Shown here piece after piece: positions 24,570 through 33,902 of a DNA stretch of 64,000 bases. The stretch's first letter is position 1, and each line of letters begins with the position of its first letter. Below the pieces are notes generated by a model. That model did no database searches. It was given only the letters and a program-made list of their open reading frames with translations, and was not told the DNA's origin. The translations under genes were made by a program, and so were the position numbers. Source of the DNA: an uncultured Oscillospiraceae bacterium (lineage in GTDB: Bacteria; Bacillota; Clostridia; Oscillospirales; Oscillospiraceae); NCBI GenBank assembly GCA_934569045.1, contig CAKTJX010000004.1, positions 1 through 64,000 of the forward strand. The letters are read 5' to 3'.

Positions 24570-26117
24570 ATGGATTCGGAATACATAATTGAAATGCTCA
24601 ATATCAGAAAAGAATTCCCCGGCATCGTCGCCAACGATGATATTACGCTGCGGCTGAAGCGGGGGGAAATCCACGCGCTGCTGGGTGAAAACGGCGCGGG
24701 CAAATCCACACTCATGAGTGTGCTGTTCGGCCTGTACCAGCCGGAGGCCGGAGAGATCCGGAAAAACGGCCAGGTGGTTCAGATCAACAACCCCAACGAT
24801 GCTACCGCGCTGAAGATCGGCATGGTGCACCAGCACTTCAAGCTGGTGGATGTGTTCACCGTGCTGGATAACATCATCCTGGGCGCGGAGGATACCAAGC
24901 TGGGCTTTTTGCAGAAGAAGGCCGCCCGGGAGAAGATTCAGGCCCTGTCCGAAAAGTACGGCCTGGCGGTGGACCTGGATGCCAAGGTGGAGGATATCAC
25001 CGTTGGCATGCAGCAGCGCACCGAGATTCTGAAGATGCTGTACCGGGACAATGAGATTCTGATTTTTGACGAGCCCACCGCCGTGCTGACCCCTCAGGAG
25101 ATCGATGAGCTCATGGAGATTATGCGGGGCTTCGCCCGGGAGGGCAAGTCCATCCTGTTCATCACCCATAAGCTCAACGAGATCATGGCGGTCTCGGACC
25201 GGGTGACCATCCTGCGCAAGGGCAGGTACATCGGCACTGTGGAGACCAAGAACACCACCAAGCAGGAGCTCTCCTCCATGATGGTTGGCCGCCCCGTGCA
25301 GCTGGAGGTTCACAAGAAGCCCGCCCAGCCCGGCGAGGTCATTCTGGATGTGGAGCACATGACTGTGCCTTCCAACCGGCATAAGAACAACGCCGTGAAG
25401 GATGTTTCCTTCCAGGTTCACGCGGGAGAAATCGTCTGCATTGCGGGCATCGATGGCAATGGCCAGAGCGAGCTGGTCTACGGCCTTACCGGTCTGGAGA
25501 AGACCACCGGCGGCAGGGTGACTCTCTGCGGTCAGGACATTACCCACGCCTCCATCCACAAGCGCAATCATTCCGGCCTGAGCCATATCCCGGAGGACCG
25601 GCACAAGCACGGCCTGGTGCTGGACGATACCCTGGAAAACAACATCGTTTTGCAGCGCTTCCAGGAGCCCCAGTTCCAGAGCATGGGCTTTATCAACCGG
25701 GGCGCGGTGCGCAAGTACGCCGAGCGGATCATTGAGCAGTATGATGTCCGTTCCGGCCAGGGCCCTGTGACCATCGCCCGGAGTATGTCCGGCGGCAACC
25801 AGCAGAAGGCCATTATCGGCCGGGAAATCGACCGGGAGAACCCTCTGCTCATCGCTGTTCAGCCTACCCGCGGCCTGGACGTGGGCGCCATTGAGTATAT
25901 CCACAGCCAGCTGGTGGCCCAGCGGGATGCCGGGAAGGCCGTGCTGCTGGTCTCCCTGGAGTTGGATGAGGTCATGAACCTGTCCGACCGCATCCTTGTG
26001 ATGTATGAGGGCGAGATTGTGGGCGAGCTGGACCCCAAGCAGACCGACGTCCAGGAGCTGGGCCTCTACATGGCCGGCGCCAAGCGCAATACAGAATCCG
26101 GGAAAGGAGATGCCTGA
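24570..26117 (+). CDS. Nucleoside ABC transporter ATP-binding protein (NupO/YufO-like)
   Basis: A 515-residue double ATPase. The first half has a good Walker A GENGAGKS (39-46) and an unusual signature [13 protein letters not shown] with [12 protein letters not shown] as Walker B. The second half has a degenerate P-loop [10 protein letters not shown], signature [14 protein letters not shown] and Walker B-like [15 protein letters not shown]. This asymmetry is normal for the RbsA/NupO group. The ATG at 24570 is chosen for its GGGAGGGGG site and family-like N-terminus; the open frame to 24447 is leader. It forms an operon with the two permeases that follow. Confidence 0.95.
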   Translation: MDSEYIIEMLNIRKEFPGIVANDDITLRLKRGEIHALLGENGAGKSTLMSVLFGLYQPEAGEIRKNGQVVQINNPNDATALKIGMVHQHFKLVDVFTVLDNIILGAEDTKLGFLQKKAAREKIQALSEKYGLAVDLDAKVEDITVGMQQRTEILKMLYRDNEILIFDEPTAVLTPQEIDELMEIMRGFAREGKSILFITHKLNEIMAVSDRVTILRKGRYIGTVETKNTTKQELSSMMVGRPVQLEVHKKPAQPGEVILDVEHMTVPSNRHKNNAVKDVSFQVHAGEIVCIAGIDGNGQSELVYGLTGLEKTTGGRVTLCGQDITHASIHKRNHSGLSHIPEDRHKHGLVLDDTLENNIVLQRFQEPQFQSMGFINRGAVRKYAERIIEQYDVRSGQGPVTIARSMSGGNQQKAIIGREIDRENPLLIAVQPTRGLDVGAIEYIHSQLVAQRDAGKAVLLVSLELDEVMNLSDRILVMYEGEIVGELDPKQTDVQELGLYMAGAKRNTESGKGDA

Positions 26118-26119
26118 AT

Positions 26120-27337
26120 ATGAAACAGTCCATAAAAACCCTCTGGGATAAGGAGGGCACCAAAACGGTGCGGGCATCCCTGCTGTCCATTCTCATTGGC
26201 CTGCTGGTCGGCTCCGTCATCGTTGTTATCGTGGGCCTGACCAAAGATACCATCCCCGCCTCCGGTATCTGGGACGGTATCCGCCTGGTGTTTGCGGGCA
26301 TCCTAAGCACGGGCCGGGACGCGGCAGGCAATCTGACTTTCGGTTTCCACCCCCAGAATCTGGGCAATATGTTCTTCCGGGCCACCCCCTTGGTGATGAC
26401 AGGCCTTTCTGTGGCAGTTGCTTATAAGACGGGCCTCTTTAACATCGGCGCGCCCGGTCAGTATCTTATGGGCACCATGGCAACGCTGATGATCGCCTTG
26501 GGCATTCCCAGCAGCAGCTGCCCCGCCTGGATCATCTGGATTCTGGCCTTTCTGGGCGGCTGCCTGGCAGGTGCCCTGTGGGGCGCCATCCCCGGCGCGC
26601 TGAAAGCCTTCCTGAACATCAACGAGGTTCTGGCCTGCATCATGACCAACTGGCTGGCGGCGAATATCGTCACCTGGGCCTTTGATGTGAGCAACTTCAA
26701 GAACATGGTGGAGAACACCAAGAGCGCCTATATCTACAAGACCTCTTTCAACGGCGTGGCCACCCCCAAGCTGCTGATGGATAAGCTGTTCCCCGGCTCC
26801 CAGGCCAACGGCGGCTTCTGGATTGCGGTGATTATTGCCATCGGCGTTTATGTGCTGATGAACAAGACCACCCTGGGCTACGAGCTGAAGGCCTGCGGCG
26901 CCAACCGCAACGCCGCCCGCTATGCCGGCATCAACGATAAGCGCAACATCATTCTGTCCATGGCAATTGCCGGCTTCCTGGCCGCTGCCGGCGCGTCGCT
27001 GTACTATCTGGCGGGCAATACGGAGTTCTATTGGTCCACCTACCAGACGCTCCCTGGCGAGGGCTTCAACGGCATCCCCGTTGCGCTGCTGGCCGCGAAC
27101 AATCCCATCGGGGTCATCTTCACCGCGGCCTTTATGGCCATGCTGAAGATCGTAGGCACCCAGCTCACCGGCTTCACGGCCTACAATGAATACATCACCG
27201 ATGTGATCATTTCCGTCATCGTCTACCTGAGCGCTTTCTCCTTGGTGATCCGGAATCTGATTTCTGGCAAGAAGCACCGGGAGAAGAAACCCGCCCAGGC
27301 AAAGAAAACAGGCAAAGAAGGAGGCGAGGGCGTATGA
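26120..27337 (+). CDS. Nucleoside ABC transporter permease (NupP-like)
   Basis: A 405-residue membrane protein of the BPD_transp_2 (RbsC-like) family, with about ten hydrophobic segments and a short basic C-terminal tail rich in Lys. The segment ELKACGANRNAARYAGIN (about 255-272) is the family's cytoplasmic coupling loop. It starts 2 bases after the ATPase stop, with AAAGGAGATGCC upstream, and overlaps the next permease by ATGA. Confidence 0.94.
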   Translation: MKQSIKTLWDKEGTKTVRASLLSILIGLLVGSVIVVIVGLTKDTIPASGIWDGIRLVFAGILSTGRDAAGNLTFGFHPQNLGNMFFRATPLVMTGLSVAVAYKTGLFNIGAPGQYLMGTMATLMIALGIPSSSCPAWIIWILAFLGGCLAGALWGAIPGALKAFLNINEVLACIMTNWLAANIVTWAFDVSNFKNMVENTKSAYIYKTSFNGVATPKLLMDKLFPGSQANGGFWIAVIIAIGVYVLMNKTTLGYELKACGANRNAARYAGINDKRNIILSMAIAGFLAAAGASLYYLAGNTEFYWSTYQTLPGEGFNGIPVALLAANNPIGVIFTAAFMAMLKIVGTQLTGFTAYNEYITDVIISVIVYLSAFSLVIRNLISGKKHREKKPAQAKKTGKEGGEGV

Positions 27338-28365
27338 CATTTCTGATTCAGCAGACCTTTCTGTATGCGGTCCCCCTGATGATTGTCGCTCTGGCAGGCG
27401 TGTTTGCCGAGCGCAGCGGCATTATTAACCTGGCTCTGGAAGGTATTATGATCTTTGGCGCCTTTATTGGTGTCCTGTTTGTCCGCTCCATGCAGTCTGT
27501 AGAGGTGTTTGCCAACGCTGCCCGGATGGGGAACTATATGACCCTGCAGGGTCTGGAGCTGCTGGCCATGCTGGCGGCGGCTATTATGGGTGCTTTGTTC
27601 TCTCTGCTGCTGAGCTTCGCCTCCATCAATCTGAAGGCGGATCAGACCATCGGCGGCACAGCCCTGAACCTGATGGCCCCGGCCCTGGTGCTGTTCTTTG
27701 TGCGGATTCTGTGCAACCAGAACAACATCCAGATGGTTACCGGCGATGCCGCCTCCTGGTTCATGCTGAAGAAATCCACCTTCGGCATCCCCAAAAATCA
27801 GGATATCGGCTTCCTGGGGGAGACCTTCCTGAATAAGGTGTATCTGGCAACCTATGTCTGCATCCTGATCTACATTATTCTCTCCATCCTGCTGTACAAG
27901 ACCCGCTTCGGTCTGCGCCTGCGGGCCTGCGGCGAAAATCCCCAGGCGGCGGACAGCCTGGGCATCAATGTGTACAAGATGCGCTATGCCGGTACCACTA
28001 TTTCCGGTGCCCTGGCCGGTATGGGCGGCTTTGTCTACGCCCTGACCACCACAAACTGCTCCGCCAACGGCGATGTGGCTGGCTTTGGCTTCCTGGCTCT
28101 GGCGGTTATGATTTTCGGCAACTGGAACCCCGGCAGTATTGCCGCTTCCTCGCTGCTGTTTGGCCTCTTTAAGTGCATTGCTGCCTCCTATTCCACCCTG
28201 GATGTGAACAGCGACGGCATCTATATGCTGGCCGATCTTGGCATTTCCTCCCACCTGTATCGGATGCTGCCGTACCTGGTGACGCTGGTCGTGCTGGCAT
28301 TCACCTCCAAGAAGTCCCGGGCTCCCAAGGCCGAGGGCATCCCCTATGACAAGGGAACCAGATAA
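27334..28365 (+). CDS. Nucleoside ABC transporter permease (NupQ-like)
   Basis: A 343-residue membrane protein, the second BPD_transp_2 permease of the importer. It has about nine hydrophobic segments, and the start EGIMIFGAFIGVLF and the loop LRLRACGENPQAADSLGIN (about 192-210) match the family. The overlap ATGA with the previous permease implies coupled translation and equal amounts. AAAGAAGGAGGCGAGGGCGT precedes the start. Confidence 0.94.
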   Translation: MTFLIQQTFLYAVPLMIVALAGVFAERSGIINLALEGIMIFGAFIGVLFVRSMQSVEVFANAARMGNYMTLQGLELLAMLAAAIMGALFSLLLSFASINLKADQTIGGTALNLMAPALVLFFVRILCNQNNIQMVTGDAASWFMLKKSTFGIPKNQDIGFLGETFLNKVYLATYVCILIYIILSILLYKTRFGLRLRACGENPQAADSLGINVYKMRYAGTTISGALAGMGGFVYALTTTNCSANGDVAGFGFLALAVMIFGNWNPGSIAASSLLFGLFKCIAASYSTLDVNSDGIYMLADLGISSHLYRMLPYLVTLVVLAFTSKKSRAPKAEGIPYDKGTR

Positions 28366-28370
28366 TTATA

Positions 28371-28406
28371 ATCGGGGGCTGCCGTGTTTTTGCGGCAGTC
28401 CCCGAT
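28371..28406. terminator. Hairpin between convergent permease and DUF1836 genes
   Basis: ATCGGGGGCTGCCG (28371-28384) pairs with CGGCAGTCCCCGAT (28393-28406) with one G-T pair; the loop holds TTTTT. There is no strong T run on either side, so efficiency is uncertain. Confidence 0.6.
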
Positions 28407-28422
28407 ATCTATTCCGGCCTCT

Positions 28423-28926
28423 TTATGTTGCTTCTTCCATTCGCTGGAGCCGGTATTCCAGGTAAATTTTGTAGGTGATGGACAGTAGCGCCGTCCGCAG
28501 CAGGTCCTTTTGGGGAGTCCGCGTGTTACCGATGATGTCCGGGGCGGGCTTTGTGCCGCTGACGTAGGATAGCAGGTTCTCCAGCTCGTCACAGAAATAA
28601 TCGTAGGCAACCGCCAGGGAATAGCTGTTCTGCTGAACCCCCAGCAGCAGCCGCACCTGGTCTAGAGAAACCGTGTTTTTTAGGTAGGAAACCACGATCA
28701 GGTAGGCAATGGCATCCACACCGTAGGATTTTTTCTCTGGGGCCGGGATGATCCGCTGCTTGACATAATTGCTGACCATAGAGCCGGTGATAGGGGCCGG
28801 AACGTAGCGGGACACAAACTTTGTAACCTGCTCCAGCCGCAGACCGAAGTCCGGCAGCTCCCGATAGCGGGGAATATGAAAATCCCGCAGCTCTATTTGC
28901 GGTGCTATCTGTGTTTGCTCATCCAT
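28423..28926 (-). CDS. DUF1836 family DNA-binding-like protein
   Basis: A 167-residue protein of the DUF1836 family. Residues about 40-110 contain a winged-helix/MerR-like segment: ITGSMVSNYVKQRIIPAPEKKSYGVDAIAYLIVVSYLKN, followed by VSLDQVRLLLG, which reads like the helices of a one-component regulator. The rest is alpha-helical. It is transcribed away from degV, and the two share a palindrome that holds both -35 boxes, so autoregulation and control of degV are likely. The ATG at 28926 follows GGAGGG. The ligand is unknown. Confidence 0.85.
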   Translation of the reverse strand: MDEQTQIAPQIELRDFHIPRYRELPDFGLRLEQVTKFVSRYVPAPITGSMVSNYVKQRIIPAPEKKSYGVDAIAYLIVVSYLKNTVSLDQVRLLLGVQQNSYSLAVAYDYFCDELENLLSYVSGTKPAPDIIGNTRTPQKDLLRTALLSITYKIYLEYRLQRMEEAT

Positions 28927-28946
28927 GCTGCATCCCTCCGCTGATT

Positions 28947-28975
28947 ATCATAATGTATTTTTTGTAAACTGTCAA
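28947..28975 (-). promoter_or_regulatory. Promoter for DUF1836 gene
   Basis: On the minus strand, TTGACA (28975-28970) and TATGAT (28952-28947) are 17 bases apart, with the start codon 21 bases downstream of the -10 box. Confidence 0.85.
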
Positions 28976-29003
28976 TCTGGTTTTTAAAAACCGATTGACA
29001 GTT
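28967..29003. promoter_or_regulatory. 37-base palindrome overlapping both divergent -35 boxes (candidate operator)
   Basis: AACTGTCAATC (28967-28977) and GATTGACAGTT (28993-29003) are exact inverted repeats, and the centre GGTTTTTAAAAACC continues the symmetry apart from one extra T. It covers the -35 boxes of both divergent promoters, an ideal place for a repressor. Confidence 0.75.
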
Positions 29004-29023
29004 CTTTAAAACGGTGTTACCAT
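28995..29023 (+). promoter_or_regulatory. Promoter for degV-family gene
   Basis: TTGACA (28995-29000) and TACCAT (29018-29023) are 17 bases apart, 42 bases before the start codon. Confidence 0.8.
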
Positions 29024-29065
29024 AGCCGGGAACATAAATGATGCGAAGTGCGGAGGTAATACATT

Positions 29066-29896
29066 ATGATCAAACTCGCTGCGGATTCTTCTTGCGATGT
29101 TTATACATTCTCTGGGATGCCCTTTGCGGCGGTGCCCCTGACCATTGCCACGGACACGGAGTCCTTCCGGGATGATGCGGCGCTGAATATCCCGGAGATG
29201 CTGCGTGTCCTTCGGGAGCACAAGGGCCGGTCCTATACGGCATGTCCCAATATCGGCCAGTGGCTTTCGGCCTTTGAGGGTGCGGACACGGTCTACGCCG
29301 TCACCATCACCAGCGCTCTGTCCGGCTCCTATAACGCGGCCATCGCTGCCCGGGAGATCTACCAGCAGGAGCACCCGGAGGCGGAGGTTCATGTATTCGA
29401 TTCCCTGTCTACTGGCCCGGAGTGCCTGCTGCTGCTGGAAAAGCTTGCAGAGCTGGTGAACGAAGGGCTGCCCTTTGACAGCGTTGTGGAGCATGCCCTT
29501 GCGTATCAGCAGAAGACTCGCCTGTTTTTCAGCCTCCACAGCCTGCACAATCTGGCCCAGAACGGTCGGGTCAGCAAGGTGGCAGCGGCCGCCGTGGGGG
29601 TCATGAATATCCGTGTCATCGGCACCGCCAGCCCGGAGGGAACCTTGGCCTCCATTGCCAAGGCCCGGGGTGATAAACGGGCTGCCACGGCTCTGGTTCA
29701 GCAGATGGAGCAGGCGGGCTACCGTGGAGGCAAGGTCCGGGTGACCCATGTCCAGAATCCGGAGCTGGCGGAGGACTTTGTGGAATTCCTGCGTCAGGAT
29801 TACCCGGAGGCGGATATCCGGGTTAGCGTCTCTGGTGGTTTGTGCAGCTACTACGCAGAGCAGGGCAGCCTGCTTGTGGGCGTGGAGACTGCGTAA
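29066..29896 (+). CDS. DegV family fatty-acid-binding protein
   Basis: A 276-residue cytoplasmic protein. It opens with MIKLAADSSCDV, and the N-terminal domain carries the TITSALSGSYNAA segment (about 89-101) that binds the fatty-acid carboxylate in DegV/FakB proteins; residues 120-160 and 180-200 match the family's second domain. FakB proteins present fatty acids to the kinase FakA. A fakA gene is not in this window. AGGTAATACATT precedes the ATG. Shares an operator with the divergent DUF1836 gene. Confidence 0.92.
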   Translation: MIKLAADSSCDVYTFSGMPFAAVPLTIATDTESFRDDAALNIPEMLRVLREHKGRSYTACPNIGQWLSAFEGADTVYAVTITSALSGSYNAAIAAREIYQQEHPEAEVHVFDSLSTGPECLLLLEKLAELVNEGLPFDSVVEHALAYQQKTRLFFSLHSLHNLAQNGRVSKVAAAAVGVMNIRVIGTASPEGTLASIAKARGDKRAATALVQQMEQAGYRGGKVRVTHVQNPELAEDFVEFLRQDYPEADIRVSVSGGLCSYYAEQGSLLVGVETA

Positions 29897-29922
29897 GCAG
29901 GCGGATCGCCTGGACTTTTTTG

Positions 29923-29951
29923 TTGTTTTTTCGCACCTTTTGGGATATACT
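29923..29951 (+). promoter_or_regulatory. Promoter for coiled-coil lipoprotein
   Basis: TTGTTT (29923-29928) and TATACT (29946-29951) are 17 bases apart, 28 bases before the start. Confidence 0.7.
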
Positions 29952-29979
29952 AAGGAAAAAAACAGAAAAGGAGAACGCT

Positions 29980-30837
29980 ATGAAACGGTTTTTATCGCTG
30001 GTGATGGTCTGCCTGCTGTGCCTGGGCCTTGCAGGCTGCGGCAGCAAAACAGCGGATCTGGAAGCGGAGATCACCCGGCTGAAGCAGGAAAACAATGCCC
30101 TGACCGAGCAGGTTGCCCAGCTGCAGGAGCAGCTCTCGGCGCTGAAAAATACCAGCCTTGCCCGCTGGAGCCTGCGGGGCTACGGCACGGATGACGAAAG
30201 CCCCGCCACCGTCTCGGCGGAGTTCTGGCCCATGGACCGGGAGCAGGGCCAGTCCGCCCAGCTGCTGGTGCGCCTGGACGGCCAGGAGGCGGCCCGGGAG
30301 GACTGCACCTGGGACGGGGAGTGCTACCGGGCGGCGGTGACCCTGCTGCCTGCTGACGGCTACGGCTACTACTGCGTCCTGACTACCGATTCTAACCAGG
30401 AGGAGATTCCCCTCAGCACCCCGGAGAATCCGGCGGAGCCGAAGCTCACCTATCTCGCCGGAAGCCTGACCGCCTACGCCAGCGCCCTGGCGGCCAATAC
30501 CCAGGTGGAGGATGGCATTCTCGGCGCAGAGGTTACCGCTGTGGTGCAGACCCCGCTTCTGACGGTGGACGGCCAGAGTGTGACCGTGGTGCTGGCCAAG
30601 CTCTGCTGGTATCAGGGGGACGCACTGCTTTCCGAGCAGGTGCTGGAGCTGGGGGAAGGGGAGACCGAGGGAAGTTACACCGCCTCCCTGCACACCCAGC
30701 TGGAGGCCCCGGAACTCTCGGACGGGGATCGGATCGATCTGATTCTGAAAGCCGAGCTCTCCAACGGGCGGGTCCTGACGGCAGAGGCCGGCAGCTGGAC
30801 CACCATGGACGGAAGACTGGAATCCTCCGTAGGGTAA
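29980..30837 (+). CDS. Predicted lipoprotein with N-terminal coiled coil
   Basis: A 285-residue protein of unknown family. The signal peptide ends in lipobox LAGC (Cys20); residues about 26-55 form a heptad coiled coil (LEAEITRLKQENNALTEQ). The rest (60-285) is acidic and probably beta-rich. The ATG at 29980 follows AAAAGGAGAACGCT; the longer open frame from 29842 overlaps degV and lacks a site. Own promoter and terminator, so monocistronic. Likely a surface protein that forms a short stalk. I do not recognise its domain. Confidence 0.8.
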   Translation: MKRFLSLVMVCLLCLGLAGCGSKTADLEAEITRLKQENNALTEQVAQLQEQLSALKNTSLARWSLRGYGTDDESPATVSAEFWPMDREQGQSAQLLVRLDGQEAAREDCTWDGECYRAAVTLLPADGYGYYCVLTTDSNQEEIPLSTPENPAEPKLTYLAGSLTAYASALAANTQVEDGILGAEVTAVVQTPLLTVDGQSVTVVLAKLCWYQGDALLSEQVLELGEGETEGSYTASLHTQLEAPELSDGDRIDLILKAELSNGRVLTAEAGSWTTMDGRLESSVG

Positions 30838-30852
30838 AAATCGGATATAGAG

Positions 30853-30899
30853 GCCATTGCGGACCGGAGCACGGAAGCCCCTTCGCAATGGCTTTTTTT
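30853..30899 (+). terminator. Terminator after the coiled-coil lipoprotein
   Basis: GCCATTGCG (30853-30861) pairs with CGCAATGGC (30884-30892) and is followed by seven T residues; an inner loop of 22 bases contains further pairing. Confidence 0.85.
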
Positions 30900-31057
30900 A
30901 TGGCTGCTTTTTTGCGCATTTCCGCAGCTTTGCCCAGAATGTACAAGCTTTCATAGGAAAAAAAGGTGACAAGAGGACAAAATCCACAATAATTTTGCAC
31001 GGAAGAATTTCTTTCTGGGCAGACTTGAAAAAAATCTGAAATTTTGTGATTTTTTCA

Positions 31058-31086
31058 TTGATTTTAGGCAGGAATTGGCTTACAAT
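31058..31086 (+). promoter_or_regulatory. Promoter for trmL-pgk
   Basis: TTGATT (31058-31063) and TACAAT (31081-31086) are 17 bases apart in an A/T-rich stretch, 57 bases before the trmL start. Confidence 0.8.
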
Positions 31087-31143
31087 AGGGGCTGTATGGA
31101 TTGGGTTGTGCCAGTCCGCAGAGTTTTTTCGAGGTGACGTGCA

Positions 31144-31656
31144 ATGCTGAATGTTGTACTGGTGGAGCCGGAAATTCCACAGAACTGCGGCAACATTGCC
31201 AGGACCTGCGCCGCAACCGGCTGCCGCCTCCATCTGATCCGTCCCCTGGGCTTTGACATCTCCGAAAAGGCGGTCAAGCGGGCGGGGCTGGATTACTGGA
31301 ATCTGGTGGAAGTGCTGGATTACGAGAATCTGGAGGATTTCTTCGCCAGAAACGATGTAACGGAAATGTGGTGCCTGTCCACGAAAGCGCCCCGAGGCTA
31401 CACCGAGGCGGAATATCACGATGGAGCCTACCTGTTCTTCGGCAAGGAGACCAGGGGCCTCCCGGAGGACTTCCTGGAAGCCCACCGGGAAAGCTGCGTC
31501 CGTATTCCCATGCGCCAGGAGGCAAGAAGCCTGAACCTGAGCAATGCGGTGGCCGTCACGGTGTTTGAGGCTCTGCGGCAGCTGTCCTTTCCACATCTGA
31601 AGGATTTTGGAAAAATGCGGGGTGAAATCCCCAGTAATTTGGAGGAATCAACATGA
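31144..31656 (+). CDS. trmL: tRNA (cytidine/uridine-34 2'-O)-methyltransferase
   Basis: A 170-residue SPOUT methyltransferase that methylates the wobble ribose of tRNA-Leu in E. coli. The opening [20 protein letters not shown], the SAM-binding knot motif [13 protein letters not shown] (about 98-110) and [18 protein letters not shown] (about 120-137) are all characteristic. Length is normal, with a somewhat longer C-terminal end (about 15 residues). GAGGTGACGTGCA precedes the ATG. Its stop overlaps the pgk start by ATGA, an unusual coupling of tRNA modification with glycolysis. Confidence 0.95.
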   Translation: MLNVVLVEPEIPQNCGNIARTCAATGCRLHLIRPLGFDISEKAVKRAGLDYWNLVEVLDYENLEDFFARNDVTEMWCLSTKAPRGYTEAEYHDGAYLFFGKETRGLPEDFLEAHRESCVRIPMRQEARSLNLSNAVAVTVFEALRQLSFPHLKDFGKMRGEIPSNLEEST

Positions 31657-32852
31657 ACTACAACAAGAAATCCATCGAGGATATCGACGTATCCGGCAAG
31701 CGGGTCCTGTGCCGCTGCGATTTCAATGTCCCCACCAAGAACGGCAAGATCACTTCCGATAAGCGTATCGTGGCAGCAATGCCCACCATCAAGTACCTGG
31801 TAGACCACAATGCCAAGGTCATCCTGTGCTCCCATATGGGCAAGCCCAAGGGCGAGTGGAAGCCCGAGCTGAGCCTGCAGGTGGTTGCCGAGCGCATTTC
31901 CGAGCTGCTGGGCAAGCCCGTTATCATGGCCAAGGACGTGGTCGGTGAGGACGCCAAGGCCAAGGCCGCCGCGCTGAAGGACGGCGAGGTCATGCTGCTG
32001 GAGAACACCCGTTTTGAAAAGGGCGAGACCAAGAACGATCCCGAGCTGAGCAAGGCCCTGGCTTCCATGGCCGATCTGTTCGTCAACGATGCCTTCGGCA
32101 CCGCCCACCGTGCCCATTCCTCCACTGCCGGTGTGGCCGACTATCTGCCCGCCGTCTGCGGCTACCTGGTCCAGAAGGAAGTTTCTATCATGGGCAAGGC
32201 CCTGGCCGATCCTGAGCGTCCCTTCGTTGCCATCCTGGGCGGCGCCAAGGTTTCCGACAAGCTGAACGTGATCAACAATCTGCTGGAGAAGGTGGATACC
32301 CTGATCATCGGCGGCGGCATGGCCTTCACCTTCCTGGCTGCCAAGGGCTATGACATTGGCAAGAGCCTGGTGGATGCCGAGAAGATCGACTACTGCAAGG
32401 AAATGATGGCCAAGGCCGAGGCCAAGGGCGTCAAGCTCCTGCTGCCTGTGGATGCCGTGGTTGCCGCTTCCTTCCCCAACCCCATTGACGGCGAGATCGA
32501 GGTTGAGACCGTGGCCGCCGATGCCATCCCCGCTGACAAGATGGGCCTGGATATTGGCGAGAAGAGCCAGGCTCTGTTTGCCGAGGCCGTGAAGAACGCC
32601 AAGACCGTTGTCTGGAACGGCCCCATGGGCGTGTTTGAGAATCCCACCCTGGCCAAGGGCACCATCGCTGTGGCCCAGGCCCTGGCGGACAGCTCCGCTG
32701 TGACCATCGTCGGCGGCGGCGACAGTGCGGCGGCCTGCGAGCAGCTGGGCTTCGCGGATAAGATCACCCACATCTCCACCGGCGGCGGCGCTTCCCTGGA
32801 GTTCCTGGAAGGCCTGGAGCTGCCCGGCATCGCCTGTCTGCAGGATAAGTAA
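31653..32852 (+). CDS. pgk: Phosphoglycerate kinase
   Basis: A 399-residue glycolytic enzyme that makes ATP from 1,3-bisphosphoglycerate. [12 protein letters not shown] (about 23-34), SHMGKPKG (about 64-71), the nucleotide-binding [15 protein letters not shown] (about 198-212) and [13 protein letters not shown] (about 355-367) are visible. The ATG at 31653 lies in the trmL stop and has GGAGGAATCAAC upstream, so translation may be partly independent. Codon usage is strongly biased, in line with high expression. Confidence 0.98.
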   Translation: MNYNKKSIEDIDVSGKRVLCRCDFNVPTKNGKITSDKRIVAAMPTIKYLVDHNAKVILCSHMGKPKGEWKPELSLQVVAERISELLGKPVIMAKDVVGEDAKAKAAALKDGEVMLLENTRFEKGETKNDPELSKALASMADLFVNDAFGTAHRAHSSTAGVADYLPAVCGYLVQKEVSIMGKALADPERPFVAILGGAKVSDKLNVINNLLEKVDTLIIGGGMAFTFLAAKGYDIGKSLVDAEKIDYCKEMMAKAEAKGVKLLLPVDAVVAASFPNPIDGEIEVETVAADAIPADKMGLDIGEKSQALFAEAVKNAKTVVWNGPMGVFENPTLAKGTIAVAQALADSSAVTIVGGGDSAAACEQLGFADKITHISTGGGASLEFLEGLELPGIACLQDK

Positions 32853-32862
32853 TTTTTGGCGA

Positions 32863-33017
32863 GGCCTCCGAACAGGACGTCTGCGGCTGTGGCGGGATCT
32901 TTTGCCCTCACTCTGCGGATTTTGAAGCGGGACGTACACAAAGTACGCCTCCGCTCCAAAATCCTTGATTGAGAACAAAATCTCTCCGCCACAGTCCTTG
33001 CCGCCCTGTCCGGAGCC
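32863..33017. repeat. 155-base long imperfect hairpin between pgk and tpiA
   Basis: The left arm (32863-32937) and the right arm (32943-33017) are imperfect reverse complements over their whole lengths, separated by only five bases (ACAAA). Matching blocks include GGATTTTG, CTGTGGCGG and ACAGG. The transcript would fold into one long interrupted hairpin. No T run follows, so it is not a simple terminator. No other copy is visible in this window. Confidence 0.65.
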
Positions 33018-33112
33018 CCCCTATGAGCTTATCTTTATTTATTTATTTCAGCTCGTCAATTACATTCTTTCAGAGTGTAGACATATGAAGAAGAAACAAG
33101 GAGTAATCAATA

Positions 33113-33889
33113 ATGAACAGAAAGTATCGCAAGACTGTCATCGCCGGTAACTGGAAGATGAACAAGACCCCCTCCGAGACCAAGGAGTTCATGACCCAGC
33201 TGAAGGCCATCATGCCCAGAGGCCGTTGGTGCGATGTGGCCCTGTGCGTTCCCGCTGTGGATATCCCCGCCGCTGTCCGCGCTGTCCGTGAGACCCGCAT
33301 CGGCATCGGTGCTGAGAACTGCAATGCCAATGCCTCCGGCGCTTACACCGGCGAAATCGCCACCAACATGCTGGTAGATGCCGGCTGCAAGTACGTCATC
33401 ATCGGCCACTCCGAGCGCCGCGCCATGGGCGAGACCGATGCCGATGTCAACGCCAAGGTTCTGGCTGCCCTGGACGCGGGCCTAACCCCCATCATGTGCT
33501 GCGGCGAGACCCTGGAGCAGAGAGAGTCCGGCATCACCACCGAGTGGATCACCATGCAGATCAAGCTGGGTCTGGCCGGTGTGCCTGAGGAGAAGATTCG
33601 CAAGGTCATCATTGCCTACGAGCCCATCTGGGCCATCGGCACTGGCCGCACCGCCACCCCCGAGCAGGCCGAAGAGGTCTGCGAGAGCATCCGTACCGCG
33701 GTTCGCAAGCTGTACTCCTCCAAGAATGCCCGGGCCATCTCCATCCTGTACGGCGGCTCCATGAACGACAAGAACGCCTTCGAGCTGCTGGCTCAGCCTG
33801 ACATTGACGGCGGCCTGATCGGCGGCGCTTCCCTGGTGCCCGAGAAGTTCGTCAAGATCATCGAGGCAGCCAACCAGCCCAACGAATAA
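33113..33889 (+). CDS. tpiA: Triosephosphate isomerase
   Basis: A 258-residue TIM-barrel enzyme that interconverts dihydroxyacetone phosphate and glyceraldehyde 3-phosphate. Catalytic residues are in GNWKMN (Lys), IIGHSERR (His) and [11 protein letters not shown] (Glu, with the mobile loop); the phosphate-binding YGGSM is near the C-terminus. Length is typical. CAAGGAGTAATCAATA precedes the ATG. It lies downstream of pgk but is separated by the 155-base hairpin. I see no convincing promoter of its own, so it may be expressed by read-through from pgk. Confidence 0.98.
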   Translation: MNRKYRKTVIAGNWKMNKTPSETKEFMTQLKAIMPRGRWCDVALCVPAVDIPAAVRAVRETRIGIGAENCNANASGAYTGEIATNMLVDAGCKYVIIGHSERRAMGETDADVNAKVLAALDAGLTPIMCCGETLEQRESGITTEWITMQIKLGLAGVPEEKIRKVIIAYEPIWAIGTGRTATPEQAEEVCESIRTAVRKLYSSKNARAISILYGGSMNDKNAFELLAQPDIDGGLIGGASLVPEKFVKIIEAANQPNE

Positions 33890-33902
33890 TTTTTCCTACG
33901 CA

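Noticed and set aside
24287-24592. Open frame of 101 codons in the gap before the nucleoside ATPase
   Set aside because: No ribosome site, covers the terminator-like hairpin and promoter, and overlaps the true ATPase start.
31428-32978. 516-codon minus-strand frame opposite pgk
   Set aside because: Antisense to pgk with the same compositional cause and no promoter or site.
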